Program-made: the position numbers and the translations under genes
Shown here: piece after piece, positions 60,231 to 64,000 of the stretch
How the letters are laid out: each line of letters begins with the position of its first letter
Numbering within the stretch: position 1 is the first letter of the stretch
Notes under the pieces: model-generated
What the model saw: only the letters and a program-made list of their open reading frames with translations
Told to the model about the DNA's origin: nothing
The model's database searches: none
DNA from: Nocardia brasiliensis NBRC 14402
GTDB lineage: Bacteria > Actinomycetota > Actinomycetes > Mycobacteriales > Mycobacteriaceae
Assembly: GCF_000308475.2 (NCBI RefSeq)
Contig: NZ_BAFT02000103.1
Location: 42,004-106,003, forward strand
Length of the DNA: 64,000 nt
Direction: 5' to 3'

Positions 60231-60837
60231 GCTGTCCGGAGAAGAGCCCGCGGTGCCCGGTCTACGGGAGCGGAAGAAGGAGCGGACCCGCCGGACGATT
60301 CGCCTCGAAGCGTTCCGGCTGTTCCGCGAGCAGGGCTACGGCGAGACGACCGTCGAGCAGATCGCGGCGGCGGCCGAGGTCTCGCCGAGCACCTTCTTCC
60401 GCTATTTCCCGTCCAAGGAACAGCTGGTGCTCGCCGACGACCTCGACCCGGTGCTGATGGCGGTCTTCCAGGCGCAGCCGCCGGAGGTGCCGCCGCTGCA
60501 GGCTTTCCGCGACGCCATCGCCGAGGTGTTCGGCACGCTGCCCGCTTCGGAACTGGCCTTCGAGCAGGAACGCCAGGCGCTGGTGTACCACGTGCCCGAA
60601 CTGCGCTCGGCGATCGGGCAGGAGATGCTGCGCAGCATCGAACTCTCCGCGGGCATGCTGGCCGAACGGCTGGGGGTGTCCCCGGACGACTTCGAGGTCC
60701 GGGTGCTTTCCGGCGCGCTGGCGGGCATAGCGCTGGCCATCGCGACGATCGCGCCGGTCAACGCCGAGAACCTCGCCAAAGCGATGGAATTCCTCGAAGC
60801 GGGGCTGCCGCTGGGGCGGGACCGTTCCGGGGAATAG
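60220..60837 (+). CDS. TetR-family regulator of the efflux operon
   Basis: A 205-residue TetR regulator: RTIRLEAFRLFREQGYGETTVEQIAAAAEVSPSTFFRYFPSKEQLVL forms the DNA-binding domain and TetR_C ligand helices follow. It is the second gene of the exporter operon, so it probably represses the promoter at 58616 in a feedback loop released by exported drugs. It ends 6 bases before the convergent phhA. Confidence 0.9.
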   Translation: MSVELSGEEPAVPGLRERKKERTRRTIRLEAFRLFREQGYGETTVEQIAAAAEVSPSTFFRYFPSKEQLVLADDLDPVLMAVFQAQPPEVPPLQAFRDAIAEVFGTLPASELAFEQERQALVYHVPELRSAIGQEMLRSIELSAGMLAERLGVSPDDFEVRVLSGALAGIALAIATIAPVNAENLAKAMEFLEAGLPLGRDRSGE

Positions 60838-60843
60838 CCGAAC

Positions 60844-61743
60844 CTACTGCGCTCCTGCGGTATTCGAATGCCGCAGCCGCTCCGGGGTCTCGTCGTCCAT
60901 GGTCGCGAAGAATCCGCCCACCACGTCCTCGATCTCGGCGATCGACTCCGCGCAGTAGAGGATCGGCTGGTAGTGCGTGATGTCGTAGACCGCGCTGCCC
61001 ATCTCGGCGACGTCGAGCGGCCGCAGGTCGGCGCCGCGGAACTCCTCGATCTCACCGTAAGAGGAGAGCAGGCCCGCGCCGTAGCAGCGCACCTCGCCCT
61101 GTTCCCGGACCACCCCGAATTCCATCGAGAACCAGAACACGTTGGCCAGGAACTTCAGCGCGGTATCGGTCTCCAGCCGTCCGACGGCCGCGCCGACCGC
61201 CTCGTAGATGGCGGCGAAGCGCGGGCTCGCGATCTGGTTGGCGTGCCCGATGATCTCGTGGATCGCGTCGGGTTCGGGCGTGTACAGCGGTGCCGAATGG
61301 TGCCGAATGTACTGGGTGGAGTGGAAGATCCGATCGGCGAACGAACCGAAGAACTCGCGTAGCGGCACCAGGCCCGCGGCGGGCGCGTAGCGGAATCCGC
61401 TGAGCGGCAGCAGCGCCGTGGAGACCTCGTCCAGCTGCGGAATACGGTCCTCGGGCAGGGCGAGCCGGGCCGCCGACGCCAATACCTCTGCGCAGGCGTA
61501 GGTCTGGTGCTTGCGGGCGAGTTCCGCGGAGGCGATCCGCCACACCTGCTGTTCCTCGTCGGTGTAGTCGATCTGCGGCACCGGCTTGCCCGGCGCGTAG
61601 TCGAGTGCCAGTTCGGCGATGGCGTTGCGCCGGGTCCGGTAGTCAGCGTCGTGCACGCCAGGGTGCTCGTCGCTCAGGTGGACGGTCACATCGCCGTCGC
61701 CGGACCGGGTCACCGGTGAGTACAGCTGAGCTTCGGTGAACAT
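60844..61743 (-). CDS. phhA: Phenylalanine 4-monooxygenase
   Basis: Pterin-dependent, non-haem iron enzyme that converts phenylalanine to tyrosine. The 299-residue protein carries the iron ligands His162 and His167 in PDAIHEIIGHAN and the Glu in WFSMEFGVV. It lacks the regulatory ACT domain of the animal enzyme, as usual for bacteria. The ATG at 61743 (MFTEAQLYSP) is preferred over one four codons upstream. No pterin-recycling gene is next to it, so the cofactor source is elsewhere. Confidence 0.93.
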   Translation of the reverse strand: MFTEAQLYSPVTRSGDGDVTVHLSDEHPGVHDADYRTRRNAIAELALDYAPGKPVPQIDYTDEEQQVWRIASAELARKHQTYACAEVLASAARLALPEDRIPQLDEVSTALLPLSGFRYAPAAGLVPLREFFGSFADRIFHSTQYIRHHSAPLYTPEPDAIHEIIGHANQIASPRFAAIYEAVGAAVGRLETDTALKFLANVFWFSMEFGVVREQGEVRCYGAGLLSSYGEIEEFRGADLRPLDVAEMGSAVYDITHYQPILYCAESIAEIEDVVGGFFATMDDETPERLRHSNTAGAQ

Positions 61744-62079
61744 ACGACGATGCAAGCACCGCGACGGCTCGGCGACAACAAACGGACATTCAGCTTGGCA
61801 AAGTGTCTAGCTGGTGCCCGATTCGGGTCCACATACCGGCGTCCGACCGCCTGATCCGACGACGAGCTGACCAGTGGCCGTCGAGTCGTCCTACCTGCCC
61901 GGCACGCGGCGCCGAAGACGATGCCGGGTGTGTGCCGGGAACCGCCTACGTGCCTGTTCATCGGGGTGCCGAACCTGCTTGCGGCCCTGAAAAACTCGGC
62001 GAATTCGGTGACTCTGATCGATTTGCCGGACATGAGCGGGCGAGACAGCGCAAAATGGCGAACGTACGAAGGAGGACGC
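61744..62079. other. Intergenic region between phhA and the vapB-like gene
   Basis: No gene is supported. It contains a short hairpin, CCCGGCA with TGCCGGG (61898-61904 with 61922-61928). The right end has the ribosome binding site GGAGG (62071-62075) of the next gene. I see nothing else. Confidence 0.4.
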
Positions 62080-62283
62080 ATGAAATCCGTGCGGATCGAT
62101 CTCGACCAGAAACTGCTCGCCGCCGCTGCCGCGATCATGGGCACCTCGACGAGCAACGCCACCATCAACGAGGCACTGCGCCGGATCGTCGTGCACGAAC
62201 GTCAGCTACGCCATCTCGAAAAGCTCGCCGCGACAGCATTGTTCGCGCTGCCGGGGCCCGAGGTCGTGGTCGTCGACGGATAG
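62080..62283 (+). CDS. Orphan VapB-like antitoxin (ribbon-helix-helix type)
   Basis: A 67-residue protein starting MKSVRIDLDQKLLAAAAAIMGTSTSNATINEALRRIVVHERQLRHLEKL. This is the N-terminal pattern of DUF2191/VapB antitoxins: a beta strand, then two helices for DNA binding. The C-terminal tail would contact a PIN toxin. No toxin gene follows; the next gene is convergent, 5 bases away. It may act on a distant partner or be a remnant. GGAGGACGC precedes the ATG. Confidence 0.7.
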   Translation: MKSVRIDLDQKLLAAAAAIMGTSTSNATINEALRRIVVHERQLRHLEKLAATALFALPGPEVVVVDG

Positions 62284-62288
62284 CCCGC

Positions 62289-63821
62289 TCAGGACTTGCG
62301 GCAGCGCAGGCCCTCGGCCGGCGCGGTCAGGTCGATCAGATACCTCAGTACGGGCTCGTCCACGCACGCGACGCCTTCGAAGGTTACGCCGTGCTGGGTG
62401 CCCTCGTAGGTGATCAGCGCGGCACCGAGGGTTTTCGCGAGGGTGACGCCGCCGGGGTAGGGCGTCGCCGGATCGCCCGTCACCGCGACGACCACGACCT
62501 TCGGCAGCCCGGCCACGTTCGGCACGTGCGGCTGCGCGGTCGGCGGGATCGGCCAGAACGCGCAGGCATCCAGCGGCGTCTGGCCGGTGGCCACCCCATC
62601 GTCGAAAATCGGTGCGGCACTGCGGGATCGGCGGTCGATATCGGTCGCCACCGCGCGGTCGGTCACCCGCACCTCCTCCAGGCAGAGCACCGCGCGGTGC
62701 ACGTCGTCGGAGGACACCTCCTGGTACTCGCCCGCTTCGCCGAGCAGCGCGTCGCCGCGGCCGTTGGCGAGTTCGGTCAAACCCTGGGTGAGCGCGGGCC
62801 AGGACTCCGGGTTGTAGAGCGAGGCGATGGTCGCGGTGATGACCGCGTCGTAATCGAGGCCGCGTTGGTCCTGGGTGCGGATCGGGCGCCGGATCAGCGG
62901 CAGCACCAGGGCGCGATAGGCCTCCGTCGCCTTCTTCGGATCGGTGCCGAGCGGGCAGTCCGGCGCTTTGGCGCAGTCCGCGGCGTAGGCGTCGAAGGCC
63001 TGCTGGAAACCGGCCGAGGTGATCACTTCGTCGCCGATGTTCGTGGTCGGATCCACGGGGGCGTCGAGCACCATGGCGCGCACCCGGTCCGGAAACAGTT
63101 CGGCATAGGTCGAGCCCAGCCGGGTGCCGTAGGACCCGCCGAAGTAGGTCAGCTTGCGGTCGCCGAGCACGGCGCGGATGACATCCATATCGCGGGCGAC
63201 GTCACCGGTGCCGACGTGACCGAGCAGCGCCAGCCCGGTGCGCTGGGCGCACGAGTCCGCGTATTCCTCGTTCTCCTGCTCGATCTGGTCGATCTCGGCG
63301 AACGGATCCGTCATCCCGAGCACGCGCCGGCTGGTGAGGTGCTCCTTCGTGGAACGACACCGGACCAGCGGAGTCGACGCGCCGAGCCCGCGCACGTCCA
63401 TCCCGATCACGTCGAAGCGTTCGGCCACCGGCAGCTTCGCCAGCGCCAGCGGCATGAGCAGGCCGGGCACGCCCGGCCCACCCGGATTCGTCAGCAGCGA
63501 GGCGACTTTGGCGCCGGTGGCGCGCAGCCGGGAGATCGCGATCTTCGCCGTCTCGCCGTCGGGCTGCCCGTAGTCGATCGGCACGGTCACCCGCGCGCAC
63601 TGGATTCCGGCGGCGGTGAGCTCGGCTCCGCCGCCCGGATAGTCGTCGCACGAGCCCCACGCGATCTGCTGCTGGTAGTACCGATCCAGGGTCGGGACGG
63701 GCGGCGGCGCCACGTCCTCGCCGCCGCCGCACCCGGCGGCCAGCAACACGACCGCGGTGAGCAGCGCGGTCAGCGCGGCAACCCGCTCGGATGCCGCGGT
63801 TCCCTTGCGCGATGTGCACAT
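62289..63821 (-). CDS. Exported TAP-like alpha/beta hydrolase (lipoprotein)
   Basis: A 510-residue peptidase of the SlpD/Hip1 (CaeA) type. The signal peptide ends in the lipobox LAAGC. The catalytic serine is in YFGGSYGTRLGS, the Asp in VTGDPATPYPGG and the His in EGTQHGVTF. The TAP C-terminal domain is present. In mycobacteria such enzymes cleave exported proteins and modulate the cell envelope. The substrate here is unknown. The start ATG is at 63821. Confidence 0.9.
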   Translation of the reverse strand: MCTSRKGTAASERVAALTALLTAVVLLAAGCGGGEDVAPPPVPTLDRYYQQQIAWGSCDDYPGGGAELTAAGIQCARVTVPIDYGQPDGETAKIAISRLRATGAKVASLLTNPGGPGVPGLLMPLALAKLPVAERFDVIGMDVRGLGASTPLVRCRSTKEHLTSRRVLGMTDPFAEIDQIEQENEEYADSCAQRTGLALLGHVGTGDVARDMDVIRAVLGDRKLTYFGGSYGTRLGSTYAELFPDRVRAMVLDAPVDPTTNIGDEVITSAGFQQAFDAYAADCAKAPDCPLGTDPKKATEAYRALVLPLIRRPIRTQDQRGLDYDAVITATIASLYNPESWPALTQGLTELANGRGDALLGEAGEYQEVSSDDVHRAVLCLEEVRVTDRAVATDIDRRSRSAAPIFDDGVATGQTPLDACAFWPIPPTAQPHVPNVAGLPKVVVVAVTGDPATPYPGGVTLAKTLGAALITYEGTQHGVTFEGVACVDEPVLRYLIDLTAPAEGLRCRKS

Positions 63822-63964
63822 TCGTCGACCCCTGTACTCCGTGTGACGTACTCAGTCTGCCGGACGGACACCGAACCGCAATCGGCAGGACCGGACAACT
63901 CGGGCGGCGCGCGGGCGCGGACACCATGTCGGTGGGTCCTGGCACACTTCGTGACACTGTCGCC

Positions 63965-64000
63965 GTGACCAAGGGGTGGAACGATGCCGGTTTCTCTTAT
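63965..64000 (+). CDS. Possible start of a gene cut by the window end
   Basis: GTG at 63965 opens a frame VTKGWNDAGFSY that runs off the end, with GACACT 6 bases before it. An ATG at 63984 in another frame has GGGG upstream and is an equal candidate. The 36 bases cannot decide the product. Confidence 0.25.
   Translation, partial: MTKGWNDAGFSY

Overview
The window is GC-rich actinobacterial DNA. It most likely comes from Nocardia or a close relative in the Nocardiaceae. I infer this from the very high G+C content, the frequent GTG starts, LexA and -10 elements of mycobacterial type, and a backbone whose gene order follows Mycobacterium tuberculosis: an Rv3415c-like gene, sigD, rsdA, an Rv3412-like gene, guaB, guaB3 and guaA; then imuA'-imuB and dnaE2; then a DUF3017 gene, metX, metY, icd, trpS, yhjD and dacB. 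Genus and gene symbols rest on remembered family sequences, not on a search. I saw no rRNA, tRNA, CRISPR array, insertion sequence or prophage.

Layout. 0-9.3 kb: sigma factor D with its membrane anti-sigma factor, then the GMP branch of purine synthesis (guaB, guaB3, guaA), closed by a strong terminator. 9.3-14.5 kb: an envelope-stress module (two PspC-domain membrane proteins, one of them a histidine kinase, plus a LuxR-type response regulator) and a kinase-like protein that lacks the catalytic aspartate. 14.7-23.9 kb: the SOS mutasome. imuA'-imuB and a small gene plus dnaE2 each lie behind a LexA box. 24-30 kb: small housekeeping and accessory genes, a vapBC pair with a frameshifted toxin, and an MpaB-type oxygenase divergent from a TetR regulator. 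30.3-33 kb: metX and metY behind a SAM-IV riboswitch followed by a short cysteine-rich upstream ORF.

33-55 kb is the accessory part, interrupted by icd. It holds three drug-efflux or regulator units, an AraC/GlxA regulator divergent from a dehydrogenase, and a five-gene lipid-catabolism operon whose promoter carries the same 18-bp operator as the promoter of a nearby TetR gene. It also has two coiled-coil proteins, xth, a barnase-barstar pair and a second oxygenase/TetR pair. 55-64 kb returns to backbone (trpS, yhjD, dacB), followed by an efflux/TetR operon, phenylalanine hydroxylase, an orphan VapB-like protein and an exported TAP-type peptidase.

The most interesting signals are regulatory: the riboswitch plus polycysteine leader on metY, the 150-residue protein co-transcribed with dnaE2 under a LexA box, the shared 18-bp operator, and a nested hairpin array between guaB and guaB3. 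Many genes also show a TANNNT-type -10 element 6 to 8 bases before the start codon, which suggests leaderless mRNAs.
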